Part shown: positions 11,001 to 21,395 of the stretch, in pieces
How positions within the stretch are numbered: the first letter of the stretch is position 1
Layout of the letters: every line of letters starts with the position of its first letter
NCBI RefSeq assembly: GCF_026914265.1
Contig: NC_069130.1
Coordinates: 13,133,700-13,197,699, forward strand
DNA length: 64,000 nt
Direction: 5' to 3'
Source: Mya arenaria
Taxonomy: Eukaryota; Mollusca; Bivalvia; Myida; Myidae
Position numbers and translations under genes: made by a program
The notes under the pieces: model-generated
Told to the model about the DNA's origin: nothing
What the model saw: only the letters and a program-made list of their open reading frames with translations
Databases searched by the model: none

Positions 11001-14000
11001 ATAAAGCCCAATGTTATGTTACTGATTGCAATATGTTATGTTACATAAAGCCAAATGTTATGTTAGTGATTGCAACATGTTATGTTACATAAAGCCCAAT
11101 GTTATGTTACTGATTGCAACATGTTATGTTACATAAAGCCAAATGTTATGTCAGTGATTGCAACATGTTATGTTACATAAAGCCAAATGTTACTGATTGC
11201 AAAATGCTATATTACTGATTGCAAATAGTTATGTCACTTAAAGCCAAATGTTATGTTACTGATTGCAACATGTTAATATGTTACTGGTTGCAACATGACA
11301 CCTCTCATTGCAACATTGTAATGCTGCTAAATTTTGTAGAACAATGCAGCATTGTGTGTTGAGTGTAATGTGTTGCATTAAATTACAAATGGAGTAACTT
11401 TTACGAGTTTAAAGACTCATCCACAATATCTTTTATCTGAAATTGCACATGTACCGGTATTCACATGCAGAGGTAAAAAAAGAGAAAAAGCACAATTCTC
11501 ATCACAATCCTCTTTTTTAAGACCACATATAGAGAAGGCTGTATTGTAATATAAAAGTTATTGGCAAAGCTGGGGTCATATGAATCTATCAATTGTCTTT
11601 TTCTGACATTGTAAGTTTAACAGACTGCACAAATCGCTATGCACATTGCTATATCCATATTATGTCCGGGTTTGAACCCTGCAGGCGGACACTCTTAACA
11701 GGTCGCTATAAAGCTAGCCTTATAGCAAGACAGTACAAGTGCCACTATATACATATTGTATACCTGGTTACACATTTCCCCTCCATTTTGAAATTCGTCC
11801 TCAAATTTCAGAGACTCACGTCAATTTGCAATGACCTTGAGGCTAATCGTGCAACAGGAGGCCAAATGTTGGGCGCAAAATGTAACAGACTGCATAAATT
11901 GCTATGCGCATAATCATGTTGGGGTGCAAACCAACGACCTCTCACTCTGCGGGCTGACACTCTTCCACATTGCTATAAAAGCTATCTCTTTTGCGAGACA
12001 GTATAAGTGCCGTTATATATATATTAATATTGCCTACCCAATTACATAAGGAATAAAAAGGAGTGAGCTCACTAACCTGCCACCATCCTGCTAGCCAGCA
12101 GAAACCAAACAGAGATGCCAGCAAAGTACATGAGGCTGCCGGCAACTTCACAGAGTATTCCAAATATGATCAAAATCTTCGGCTTTCTGGTCTTATCAGC
12201 ATATCTGAAACATATCACAAGTGCGTTAAACAGAAAGAAAATAGTAAGATTTATTTTATTCCAAAAGGATGAAAAAGAAGCATAAGTGACAAACATACAA
12301 ACAAATTTGCGTTGTATATACAATTTAAAGGTGGCAGATCCATGGCCCTGTGGTAGTACAATTGACTGTCAATTCATGGTCGCAGACTCGATTCCCCGCC
12401 ACGTCACTTAGAAAAAATACTAATCATCTTCTAGGAGGGACATTAAATGGGGGTCCTGTGTGACAGTGCTATACACTGGTGCGCGTTAAAAGAACCAGGG
12501 TAGTTTTACCACAGTTACATTCTGTATGTACATTCCAAAACCTAAAAACACTAACAATCTTATCGGGCACTCGACAAAGAGCCCAAAGGCGCTTATAAAT
12601 AAGCTTACACACCACAACATTTTCGAGACATTTACCTTTTCTGCATAGCAACCAGTAATTACGTGAATCATTGAGTTTCTCATGGCAAATTTTTCACATA
12701 TTTTCCAAACCATAGTCAATGGGCTGTTGCATTAACCACACAACCATCACCACCAATAATTAACCTTAATATCTTTGATTCACCTGTTAAGAAAACCGAA
12801 TCAAAATTATTTACTTTTGGCATGACAGATGCTGCTGCAGTCATCACAGTCAACATTAAGACTTTGAAAATATGTACCACTCTCACAAATTGACAGTTTC
12901 TCTGTGGCCTAGTGGTTAAGCTTCCGCCTACGGAGTGAGTCGTGGGTTTGATCCCTGGCCGCGTCATACCAAAAGATGTAAAAAGTTGCCTGGCGCTAAG
13001 CATTTAAAGGGTAGTGCTTGGAAAAGTGGTGTACTCAGTACTGGTTTAACCCTTGAAAATTGTACACCGTGTACCTTGCATTACACATAGCACATAATAT
13101 ATTATAAGAACCAAGCGGTCTTTTCGAAAAAGTGCTAGGGTATCGCACCCGGACTTCCTTGTATCCCATCATTGTCTCTTCAGCAAAAACAAAGGAATCT
13201 GTTGGAAATAAGTGCTTGCACTTTTACGGGTTATCCTTGACCGCATGGTCTAAACAAATACATAGATACATACCTTTTATTCTAAAAGAAATCTCAGAAT
13301 CATTTTTGCATCAGTACCTTCAATTCACTCAGATAACTCGCAATGGAACAGAATTGATCTCAATAGTAAACTGCCGAAAAATTTCATTCTTCTTAAAGCA
13401 ATTAGTAATGCTTTAAGCCATAAAACATCACTTTTCAAACATAAATATATGAAAACTGCCATCTGCTCTTTTGTAAGCAGTCTTATAATACTGGTTTCAA
13501 GACATTTTCGCAAAAATTGGCTCATTCCAAGACATAAAAAAGTAAAAAAAAGTTGTCAAAACCTTCAATCTGTGAGAGTGCACCTTTGGAATAAAATAAA
13601 ATGATCTTGTCGGATTCAATCCCAATATGATATTTAAAGTTACAGGGTTAGTAGACCACCTGATACGGTATTAACAAGGCAAAGGAAAACAAATCCTTTA
13701 TATGGTTTCCTGCGCCCAGCATATCCCTTAACGAGTCACCTACTACCGGTAATCCTGTAAGGTATTCATCACATCAATAAACTAACCTTGATAAAGATGC
13801 CAACACTATAAGGGAAATGTTTCATTTTTTCATCGGAATCGGAAAAAAGACACCATTTTGGTACGATTTAAAAATTATTGACCCAATATGGAAAAATATA
13901 TTCTGGACCATTAGCGTTGCGTCAGAAGCATGATACATAAAAGTACATATAAGTTTTTTTTGGCATATAAATAACATGCTATATACCTGCCAAGTATTGG

Positions 14001-17000
14001 TCCTGCTATGATGGCCGCTAGGCTGTATCCAGAGAGAAGAAAGCCTAGCATGTACTCCTCTGCATCGAAATCTTTGCTGATATACAGCCATATTGTGGGA
14101 AGGATCACAGCTGAAATATAACAGTCATCAGATGAGGACTTGGGCCAAAAAATATATAAATTTCTGATTCGGGTTACCAGACCCTTCCTATGAAATAGGC
14201 GTCTAACCTACTGTTTTTATAGTCTGTAAGTTAAATGATCACTTAAAAAAATATCAAAATGTGTGTTTTACTATGTTATTTAAAGCTGCACTCTCACAGA
14301 TTTACCGTTTTTCCAACTTTTTTTTGTAGAATGGTATTAAAGTAATCTGAAATAAATGGCTTTTTTAAAGCTGCATTCTCACAGATTGAGAGTTTTGACA
14401 ACTTTTTTTTATTTTTTGTCTTAGAATGAACAACTTTTTGAGTAAATATCTGCAAACCAGTGATATAACACTGCTGACATATTTACATATTTCCATTCCA
14501 AAATTGATGTTTTATGGCTTAAACCGTTTAAGAAAAATGCATAAAACATCAAATTTGGAACGTAAATATGACAATCTGCGATCTGATATTTTGTCAGCAG
14601 TCTTTTTACACTGGTTTGCAGATATTTACGCAAAAAAAATTATCTACCCTAACAGGGATAATTCTTTGTCAGATTTTCAATGAGAGAATTGCTCCCATTT
14701 GTCCAAAATTGGTGAGAGAATTTTAATTTAAGTGAAATTTTTGTAATACATAGATAACGCAGTGATTAAACAAGGCAGACAGTAACTATATTCATCAGTG
14801 ATTTTTTTTGGAATTATTTTTACCACCTGTGCCGTACAAATTGGGAAAAAATGTCGCCTTAGGGAAAAACACAAAATCAGGCCAAAATAACTTAAATGGT
14901 GGCAAATTTACATGTTTCAACTTTTTTATGCATACATTATGCTGTGAAGAAGTACGGTAAGTATTGTCAAGATTTTGTTTATATTTCAAGATATTCATTG
15001 CCTTGTTATTCATAAATTATGTAATGGACATAAATTTATCAAACTGGGAAAAATATATAAAAAAAATTGGGAAAAATGGACAGTTTTTCACAAGGGGAAA
15101 CAGCCTTTAGAAGGCAGTAAATTGCACCAAAAAAAATCACTGTTCATATACACTTGTTGGCGAGAAGGAAACACTTGTTAACAGTTCAGACATCATGAAC
15201 ATTAATACTCATCATACTTGAGCAAAAAATAGGATTTAGCCATTTTTGCTGAAAGGTGCATTGACTTTTTTTTGGTCATAACTAAGGCTTTCCATTGTCG
15301 TTTTTGAAGCTGATAATTTATTTTGGTTTAGAGGTTTTTTTTCAAGGAATGCAAACAACGTTTTCTAATTTGACATTTTGATGCTTCCGATATATTGTAG
15401 ACAATTAGAATGCAGTGGTAACCCTCGTTAAATTTTTTATTCCGGGTGGCAAAAACGCTTGATAATACAAAGGCATTCAATGTAGGGGAGGCAAAGCACA
15501 AGAATATCTAGCATTTATGTGATTTGGATGCGATTTGGGCGATTTTTATGCGAGAAATCGCGGAAATCGCTCACTAGAATTATCCCTGCCCTAACTGTTT
15601 TTGGACAAGATGTAAGAAATTGTAACTAGCCAATAATTAAAATTCCAAACTTTGGACAAGCCTGTTCAGGATATCAGAGCTACTGACAATGTTTTACTTA
15701 AAGTGTTTTGTATGCCTTTATGTTAATTTATAAAGTGTAATGATTGTTGTTAAAGTGTACTGCAAACATTAACACGATAGGATATATCCTAAATGCAGAA
15801 CTTCATCAATTCAAGAACCACCTAAATTTCATGTTTTTGGACCAAGCATAAATTTTCCTGATAATGCATCTGAAAACACTTATTTTATCATTATTTTACT
15901 AAATGATATCAAAATTGCAGAAAAAACAACATAATAACAATATAAAAAAGTATGTGCCGGTAAAGTTAAGAAAAAAAAATACGAAACAGAGGCCACCAGG
16001 ACTTATACAAGTGATGAATATTTTGACGTTTAAACAAATACATTGATAACAGCATGTGATAATGTCAATCAACCAATCATGCAACAGCAAATTGCTCATA
16101 GCTGTTATTAATGCTGATGAAAATTGTGGTCCTCAAAAACGGTGTTTGAGCAAATATCAACATATGCTGAAGTGTTTGAGGTTTTGGCTCCTTAGTTTTA
16201 ACACTCCTAGTGATTTGCCACACTTGAATTTGTCATACAAAAAAAATCGCATTTTATAACAAGAGTGACACTCACAAAATACGCCCATCAATAATTTCTT
16301 GGATTCTAAGACAACTTACTGTCACATTGGCCCTTTGAGAAGCAAGCTTTTCAAGAAGCAAATGATTTGGCACAATATGGCATTAACAGTAGAAAAAAAT
16401 TATTTTATCATACTTGACCGATTTATTTTACCAACAAATATTTTCAGCAAGTTTGGTGAAGATCAGATGATAACTGTTCAAATTAGACAGTGGACAAAGC
16501 AAAAATGGCAAATTTTGACCAATTCAAGGGCTTTAATCCTGAAGAGCCTGGCTGGTTATAGAACTTTGCCAAGAATATATACCAACAAACATTTATAGTA
16601 GCAAGTTTGGTGAAATTCGGATAAAAACTGTTCAAGTTTGAGAGTAGACAAAGCTAAAATGGCCAATTTTGATAAATTCAGGGGGCCATAACTCTGGAGT
16701 GCCTAAAGCGATTAGGCTGGTTATCGAACTTGACCTAGATATTTCACCAACAAACACTTTCATGAAGTTTGGTGGAAATTGGATGAGAAATGTTCAAGTT
16801 AGAGAGCGGACAAAGCTAAAATGGACAATTTTGACAAATTCAGGGGGCCATAACTCTGGAGTGCCTAAAGCGATTTGGCTGGTTATTGAACTTGACCAAG
16901 ATATTTCACCAACAAACACTTTCATGACGTTTGGTGGAAATTGGATGAGAAATGATCAAGTTAGAGAGCGGACAAAGCTAAAATGGCCAATTTTGATAAA

Positions 17001-18206
17001 TTCAGGGGGCCATAACTCTGGAGTGCCTAAAGCGATTTGGCTATTTATCGAACTTGACCTAGATATTTCACCAACAAACACTTTCATGAAGTTTGGTGGA
17101 AATTGGATGAGAAATGTTCAAGATAGAGAGCGGACAACATTGTGGAGCCGCCCGTCCGCCGCCCGCCCGCCCGCCATGGGTGTTCCCATAATACGGCCAT
17201 CGTAAGATGGGCGTATAAAAACTGGAGGGATGTGTGTGTGAATGAGAACCAGGCGCAAAGTAAGCTCAGTTGGTTTGGGCACTGTGCTTGTGTTCTGTCT
17301 GTCATGGGCTCGACCAATCGAAAATAATAGACGTGTTATACGGGTTTCTTCCAATCCCTAAAGTCTAAACGGGTTTGTGCAAAAACCGGGTGGATTTGAA
17401 AAATATTGAAATTGTATTAAGTGAAGTATTTTATGGTTGAAAGGGATAATAAAGGTTCATATTCATATTTTACCATGTAAGTGAAAAGTTATTTTGCACA
17501 AAACAAGCAATTAAAGCATTAAAACACATTATTAACTTTTCCAATAAAACAAAAGTTGACCGACACAATTATGCCAAGCGGAACAACTCGACCCAATCGT
17601 AATAACTCGGCCTCCTCCGACAAACTTCAAGATAGACCTTGTAAGTACAATCGTAACAACTCGGTCATGACCTAAATGTTTGGATTGTTTTTAAATTGTG
17701 AACTGAAGCCTTGCAGGTGCCCTTCATGTATATATCGTTATGTTCTCATAATTATTCATTGGATATTTATTTTTTGTGTACAGAACTAATATAAAATAAC
17801 ATTATCAGGTAATATTTCTTGTTTTTATGGTATTTTATAGACGCAATATGCTTTAACCTGGAATCCCGATAGGAATAACTATCCGTCAATATACAATTAT
17901 TTGGACTAGGGCTCGAGCCCCACACTGGGTGCATTCCGTCCCCCACCCCTCCCCAATCAGGATCACTTAAGAACATATGATTAACATTATAACCAGACTT
18001 AATAAATAATGATCAGAAAAGATGGGATCCAATGGTTCAAGATGTTACAAAATAGCATTTTATTACATTGACACACATAAAAACCGGACAGGCCAAGAGT
18101 AAAATAATATCATTGAAGTAGTATAATTACCATATTCAACTCCACTCATAAAATAAAACAACCCTATTGAAATAAATGTCAGTCTTCTTCGCCATTTAGT
18201 TTCCAT
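4997..18206 (-). CDS. MFSD8: MFSD8 (CLN7)-like major facilitator, N-terminal half; 7 exons seen
   Basis: Seven exons (18,206-18,131; 14,110-13,987; 12,204-12,077; 9,995-9,876; 8,139-8,060; 6,575-5,996; 5,070-4,997) join in phase to 1,182 bases, or 394 codons, with GT..AG borders throughout. The start ATG has an in-frame TAG two codons upstream. The protein begins METKWRRRLTF and runs through TM1 to about TM7. MFS motif A after TM2 reads GRYADKTRKPK. The ESGVEYAVILPTIWLY-like TM1/TM2 start, GYSLAAIIAGPILGR, GIGGGVEAVILAEVTR and the Gln-Thr-Gly stretch before PGLNLF follow the MFSD8 order as I remember it. MFSD8 is a lysosomal membrane chloride/solute transporter mutated in CLN7 disease. The loop after TM6 (about residues 205-370) is far longer than in vertebrates, Ser/Asp/Glu/Arg-rich and probably disordered. 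The last TM segments and stop codon are not found; they must lie downstream of 4,997 or outside the window. Confidence 0.82.
5996..6575 (-). CDS. MFSD8: MFSD8-like exon 6, TM6 plus very long polar loop
   Basis: 580 bp between TTTCAG and CCAGG|GTATGT. It opens with TM6 (FMACMWVIQMFIIFFLY) and then about 165 polar residues with repeated SRS/RSRS/SRP motifs and acidic clusters (YDYDEDIYKEIDFTED). The DNA of the loop contains the same AGGTCAAAGGTCAAGGTCAC string found in the repeat at 3.8-4.7 kb, so part of it may derive from a repeat. Confidence 0.8.
7240..7600. repeat. TTAA-flanked MITE (AGCTGCACTCTCACAG family), complete copy
   Basis: Both ends read TTAA-AGCTGCACTCTCACAGATT in inverted orientation, giving a 361-bp element with TTAA at each border. 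TTAA duplication is typical of piggyBac-type insertion. Other copies or fragments lie at 13.4, 14.3, 33.6, 41.5, 51.3 and 61.0 kb. Confidence 0.85.
8060..8139 (-). CDS. MFSD8: MFSD8-like exon 5
   Basis: 80 bp between TTCCAG and TGGG|GTATGT. It encodes PGLNLFLREMNFDVDGFHV then TKYNVPG, the lumenal stretch between TM5 and TM6. Confidence 0.8.
8285..8385. repeat. Degenerate hAT-like terminal fragment
   Basis: ATCCGGATACTCGGATATTCG and CTTCCATCTCTA resemble the right end of the hAT-type element at 53.3-54.2 kb (TACTCGTTGCCATCCCTA). Only one end is visible. Confidence 0.45.
8752..8770. repeat. Poly-G run (19 G)
   Basis: Uninterrupted G tract in the MFSD8-like intron 4. The length may be a sequencing or assembly estimate. 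Confidence 0.9.
8860..9575. repeat. 31-bp minisatellite
   Basis: About 23 head-to-tail units with core GGTGGAAATACAACAGTAAA then GTACTGCTGTT. Spacing is exactly 31 bases across 8,960-9,180 and degrades toward both ends. The complement has no stop in any frame, which yields false reading frames. It lies between MFSD8-like exons 4 and 5. Confidence 0.93.
9876..9995 (-). CDS. MFSD8: MFSD8-like exon 4
   Basis: 120 bp between CTGCAG and TGTGG|GTAGGT. It encodes IGGGVEAVILAEVTRN and SILVSIRQTGLLV, matching the TM4-TM5 region with its conserved Arg-Thr before TM5. Confidence 0.83.
10030..11290. repeat. 44-bp minisatellite
   Basis: About 27 units of AAATGTTATGTTACTGATTG, CAACATGTTATGTTACATAA, AGCC. 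Many units are 41 bp because one ATG is lost from the first half. The two halves of the unit resemble one another (ATGTTATGTTAC), so it probably grew from a ~22-bp ancestor. It lies between MFSD8-like exons 3 and 4. Confidence 0.93.
12077..12204 (-). CDS. MFSD8: MFSD8-like exon 3
   Basis: 128 bp between TTTCAG and GCAG|GTTAGT. It encodes YADKTRKPKILIIFG, TM3 and the start of TM4 (VWFLLASRMVA). Confidence 0.85.
12328..12615 (+). mobile_element. tRNA-derived SINE, family A, with head
   Basis: The head has a pol III A-box-like TGGCCCTGTGGTAGT and B-box-like AGACTCGATTCCC. The body carries AAAGAACCAGGGTAG, GTTACATTCTGT, CCTAAAAACACTAACAATC and TTATCGGGCACTC. The same body recurs at 61,995-62,185. 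It lies in an intron of the MFSD8-like gene. Confidence 0.75.
12897..13110 (+). mobile_element. tRNA-derived SINE, family B
   Basis: The tRNA-like head TGTGGCCTAGTGGTTAAG (A box) and GTGGGTTTGATCCCTGG (B box) is followed by an unrelated body that ends near CACATAGCACATAATATA. The anticodon arm is not tRNA-like, so this is a SINE rather than a tRNA gene. Confidence 0.75.
13395..13590. repeat. Right-half fragment of the AGCTGCACTCTCACAG MITE
   Basis: It shares TTGGCTCATTCCAAGACA and the terminal CAATCTGTGAGAGTGCA with the complete copy at 7,240. The left end is missing. Confidence 0.7.
13987..14110 (-). CDS. MFSD8: MFSD8-like exon 2
   Basis: Acceptor TTTCAG, donor CAG|GTATAT, 124 bp. It covers VILPTIWLYISKDF through GYSLAAIIAGPILG, the TM1 end and TM2. 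The split codon with exon 3 gives the Arg of motif A. Confidence 0.85.
14279..14645. repeat. Two overlapping left ends of the AGCTGCACTCTCACAG MITE
   Basis: TTAAAGCTGC starts at 14,279 and again at 14,365, so a second copy interrupts or replaces the first. Neither has a right end. The run stops where the hAT-like element at 14,653 begins. Confidence 0.7.
14653..15588. mobile_element. Non-autonomous hAT-like element with 6-bp target duplication
   Basis: Ends are CAGGGATAATTCT and its inverted copy AGAATTATCCCTG. CCCTAA directly repeats on both sides (14,647-14,652 and 15,589-15,594). Length is 936 bp, with no transposase frame. A smaller element is inserted inside at 14,796. Confidence 0.75.
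14796..15142. mobile_element. Nested MITE with CAGTGATTTTTT ends and 5-bp target duplication
   Basis: It starts CAGTGATTTTTTTTGG, ends CCAAAAAAAATCACTG, and is flanked by TTCAT on both sides. A sister copy with the same ends and internal sequence lies at 48,538-48,866, flanked by AATGG. The CAG ends and 5-bp duplications fit the short-duplication side of the hAT superfamily, but the class is an inference. Confidence 0.8.
15795..16285. repeat. Diverged relative of the 44,902-45,334 MITE
   Basis: It shares blocks such as ATTATTTTACT...AAAATTGCAGAAAA, TTTGAGCAAATAT and TTAGTTTT...AATTTGTCATA in the same order as the element at 44.9 kb. The ends are too degraded to place exactly. Confidence 0.5.
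16430..17215. repeat. ~159-bp tandem repeat with CCGCCCGCCCG tail
   Basis: Three to four units contain CAGGGGGCCATAACTCTGGA, GTGCCTAAAGCGATT, TTTCACCAACAAACACTTTC and AAGTTTGGTGGAAATTGGAT. The 3' border is CGCCCGCCCGCCCGCCATGG, then a CCATCGTAAGATGG hairpin. This arrangement recurs in bivalve genomes as far as I recall. The open frames inside it are repeat artefacts. Confidence 0.75.
17220..18130. other. MFSD8-like intron 1, no coding signal
   Basis: AT-rich sequence. Its only local structure is a GGGCTCGAGCCC palindrome near 17,909. Confidence 0.4.
18131..18206 (-). CDS. MFSD8: MFSD8-like exon 1 (start codon)
   Basis: It encodes 25 residues from METKWRRRLTF to SGVEY and ends in phase 1 at the donor G|GTAATT. 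An in-frame TAG lies two codons before the ATG, which settles the start if this exon is first. The second half is the first membrane segment. Confidence 0.8.
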
Positions 18207-19269
18207 TTCCTATTTATGGTCACGAAAACACATGACTTTTTTACCGGAAGTCAACATTGAGTATTTCCCGCGCAAATGTCAATTTGAATGGACACAAAAT
18301 ATTTTAGATAGTCTGCCTAGTGACCCGTTACATATATCCGTAGTAAAACAGCGTTACGTTTAATAATAGTATTTATCCAACCGCTAGTAATAAAATTATC
18401 ATGGAAACCGAGGCGCAATAAAGTAACAATCAGGGGCGTTTCTGTGCTATTTTGAAGCGGTATGACTAAAATACGAAAATAGGTTATTTTCGCGAAAATA
18501 AGATTAGAAAAGTGTGTTATGAAATGGACTTTCTTTTTAGTAAAATATAGAGTCCATCAATTTAGAATTTACGTTGCATTTCAGTGAAAGTTATAAAGCT
18601 TCTTTTTTTAAACTGTGGCTAAGTTAAGACTTTCTTTGGCTAAGTTAAGAGTATTGAACATAGTTTGACAAAAAATAAGCGAAAACTTTAATAAAATATT
18701 ATTTTATTTATTAAAATTTGTATTTTCTATATTCAAAGAGAGTTAATTTGGAAACTGATAAATAAGTTAGTTATTTTGGAGTGTTCAGGGGCGTAGATTG
18801 ATAAAAATAAATGTGTAGGCCACTTTCTTGGGGGTCTTCTTCTTCCGATTTTTATTTTAGCTAGGTTGTCGTAGATGCGTTTTGTTGTAAAAAACATTAA
18901 TGAAAACAACAATATTACTGCGTTTTACCTTGAATTAAATCAATATTAAGGCGCATTTGTCGGGATTTCAAATTTACGACCGTAACCCCATATGCCTTCA
19001 GTTTTATTGCAGATTTGGCAATTTTATTATTTCGTTTTCTGTGCAAAATGTGTAGGCCGCGGCTTACACGGCCTAAAGGAAGCTACGCCCCTGGACTATT
19101 TGTGTGTGGGGGGGACACAACTAACATTTATATATTCAGTTTTAACAGTTTATTGCAAAGAAAATTTGCCAAGTAGCGACGGCGAAAATAAGGTAGTTTT
19201 CCCGAAAATAGCATAGCTGGCGAAAATAAGCTTACATGTATAAATTTGCGCTCAAATAAGATTTATATG
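18207..19269. other. Intergenic DNA upstream of the MFSD8-like gene; promoter presumed here
   Basis: No ORF of known family. The segment separates the minus-strand MFSD8-like start codon from the tRNA array. No clear TATA or initiator stands out. Confidence 0.35.
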
Positions 19270-19289
19270 TTTATGATACCAACAACGCT

Positions 19290-19361
19290 TCCTCGATAAT
19301 ATAGTGGTAAGTATCCCCACCTGTCACGCGGGAGACCGGGGTTCGATTCCCCGTCGGGGAG
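19290..19361 (+). tRNA. tRNA-Asp (GTC), unit 1, diverged
   Basis: The cloverleaf is complete, with loop CTGTCAC giving anticodon GTC. It differs from the other thirteen copies in two places: D-arm TAATATAGTGG instead of TAGTATAGTGG, which touches the A box, and anticodon stem CCCAC against GCGGG, which creates an A:C mismatch. It may be a weak or inactive edge copy. A TTTT stop follows about 8 bases downstream. Confidence 0.85.
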
Positions 19362-19536
19362 CATTTCCTTTTATTGTATGTTTATGCATTTGTGGCACTG
19401 GAGTGTATACGTCTAATATGTGTATATCGTTTTGAATATTGGGCATCTAGCGTTCAAACGGTAGTACCAGAATTCGAGTTTAACGGTTTACACGGTTAAC
19501 CCAATTATTAAGTAAGCACGCCACACCATTTTTCAT

Positions 19537-19609
19537 GTCCCCGTAGCGCAGTGGATAGCGCGCTGGACTTCTAATCCAGAGGTCGCGGGTTCGAATCCCG
19601 CCGGGGATG
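19537..19609 (+). tRNA. tRNA-Arg (TCT), unit 1
   Basis: 73 nt, no intron, anticodon stem CTGGA/TCCAG around CTTCTAA, so anticodon TCT (reads AGA). T-arm is GCGGGTTCGAATCCCGC. The acceptor stem closes GTCCCCG/CGGGGAT with a first G:U pair. TTTT follows about 10 bases after the end. Confidence 0.95.
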
Positions 19610-19758
19610 CAAAACTCGTTTTGTCTACCTGCGCATTTCGAAAATAATGTCTTGACTAGTTCAATTTCGCTGGACACGAACCAAGAAACCGACAGTACAC
19701 GAAGTGTGTATCCTTAGGCCCAGTGTTTTTAAGAGTGAAGCAGGAAAAGTAAAATACT

Positions 19759-19830
19759 TTCCCAAGCGGGGAATCGAACCCCGGCCGCCGCGGTGAGAGC
19801 GCGGAATCCTAACCACTAGACCACTTGGGA
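19759..19830 (-). tRNA. tRNA-Glu (CTC), unit 1
   Basis: 72 nt on the minus strand, acceptor TCCCAAG/CTTGGGA, D-arm GTGGTCTAGTGGTTAGG, anticodon stem CCGCG/CGCGG around CTCTCAC, so anticodon CTC (reads GAG). B box is GGGGTTCGATTCCCC. TTTT lies about 5 bases past the 3' end on the minus strand. Confidence 0.95.
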
Positions 19831-19963
19831 GAGATGAGTGTACAGCCTCGAGGCAATGCACTATAATACATACATTAGTAGAAATACATTTGATATATAT
19901 GACTAACATCTCATAGTCGATTTAGTCCAATATTTGTGATATCAACGTACACTTACCATCGCT

Positions 19964-20035
19964 TCCTCGATAGTATAGTGGTAAGTATCCCCGCCTGTCA
20001 CGCGGGAGACCGGGGTTCGATTCCCCGTCGGGGAG
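19964..20035 (+). tRNA. tRNA-Asp (GTC), unit 2
   Basis: Array consensus form: acceptor TCCTCGA/TCGGGGA, D-arm TAGTATAGTGG, anticodon stem CCCGC/GCGGG around CTGTCAC, T-arm CGGGGTTCGATTCCCCG, discriminator G, 72 nt. Confidence 0.96.
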
Positions 20036-20250
20036 CATTTCCTTTTATTGTATGTGTATGCATTTGTGGCACTGGAGTGTATACGTCTATGTGTATATCG
20101 TTTTGAACATTCGGCATCTAGCGTTCAAACGGTAGTACCAGAATTCGAGTTTAACTTTAGTAGTTTACGAGTTGTACTTACTTCAGTACTTTCAATTCAC
20201 TTTGCACGGTTAACCCAATTATTAAGTAAGCACGCCACACCATTTTTCAT

Positions 20251-20323
20251 GTCCCCGTAGCGCAGTGGATAGCGCGCTGGACTTCTAATCCAGAGGTCGC
20301 GGGTTCGAATCCCGCCGGGGATG
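20251..20323 (+). tRNA. tRNA-Arg (TCT), unit 2
   Basis: Identical to the unit 1 Arg gene. Confidence 0.96.
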
Positions 20324-20474
20324 CAAAATTCGTTTTGTCTACCTGCGCGTTTTCGAAAATAGTTTCTTGACTAGTTCAATTTCGCTGGACACGAACCAAG
20401 AAACCGACAGTACACGAAGTGTGTATCCTTAGGCCCAGTGTTTTTTAAGAGTGAAGCAGGAAAAGTAAAATACT

Positions 20475-20546
20475 TTCGCAAGCGGGGAATCGAACCCCGG
20501 CCGCCGCGATGAGAGCGCGGAATCCTAACCACTAGACCACTTGGGA
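20475..20546 (-). tRNA. tRNA-Glu (CTC), unit 2, variant
   Basis: The only Glu copy that departs from consensus. The 3' acceptor strand reads CTTGCGA, which leaves a C:C mismatch, and the last anticodon-loop base is T instead of C. Stability is likely reduced; it may be a pseudogene in progress. Confidence 0.85.
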
Positions 20547-20679
20547 GAGATGAGTGTACAGCCTCGAGGCAATGCACTATAATACATACATTAGTAGAAA
20601 TACATTTGATATATATGACTAACATCTCATAGTCGATTTAGTCCAATATTTGTGATATCAACATACACTTACCATCGCT

Positions 20680-20751
20680 TCCTCGATAGTATAGTGGTAA
20701 GTATCCCCGCCTGTCACGCGGGAGACCGGGGTTCGATTCCCCGTCGGGGAG
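20680..20751 (+). tRNA. tRNA-Asp (GTC), unit 3
   Basis: Consensus copy. The trailer begins GCGTTTCC where most units have GCATTTCC. Confidence 0.96.
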
Positions 20752-20966
20752 CGTTTCCTTTTATTGTATGTTTATGCATTTGTGGCACTGGAGTGTATAC
20801 GTCTATGTGTATATCGTTTTGAACATTCGGCATCTAGCGTTCAAACGGTAGTACCAGAATTCGAGTTTTACTTTAGTAGTTTACGAGTTGTACTTACTTC
20901 AGTACTTTCAATTCACTTTGCACGGTTAACCCAATTATTAAGTAAGCACGCCACACCATTTTTCAT

Positions 20967-21039
20967 GTCCCCGTAGCGCAGTGGATAGCGCGCTGGACTT
21001 CTAATCCAGAGGTCGCGGGTTCGAATCCCGCCGGGGATG
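20967..21039 (+). tRNA. tRNA-Arg (TCT), unit 3
   Basis: Consensus copy. Confidence 0.96.
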
Positions 21040-21189
21040 CAAAATTCGTTTTGTCTACCTGCGCATTTCGAAAATAGTTTCTTGACTAGTTCAATTTCGC
21101 TGGACACGAACCAAGAAACCGACAGTACACGAAGTGTGTATCCTTAGGCCCAGTGTTTTTTAAGAGTGAAGCAGGAAAAGTAAAATACT

Positions 21190-21261
21190 TTCCCAAGCGG
21201 GGAATCGAACCCCGGCCGCCGCGGTGAGAGCGCGGAATCCTAACCACTAGACCACTTGGGA
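21190..21261 (-). tRNA. tRNA-Glu (CTC), unit 3
   Basis: Consensus copy. Confidence 0.96.
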
Positions 21262-21395
21262 GAGATGAGTGTACAGCCTCGAGGCAATGCACTATAATAC
21301 ATACATTAGTAGAAATACATTTGATATATATGACTAACATCTCATAGTCGATTTAGTCCAATATTTGTGATATCAACGTACACTTTAACATCGCT

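Noticed and set aside
12897-12975. tRNA-like sequence with A and B boxes
   Set aside because: The anticodon arm does not fold properly and a non-tRNA body follows, so it is a SINE head.
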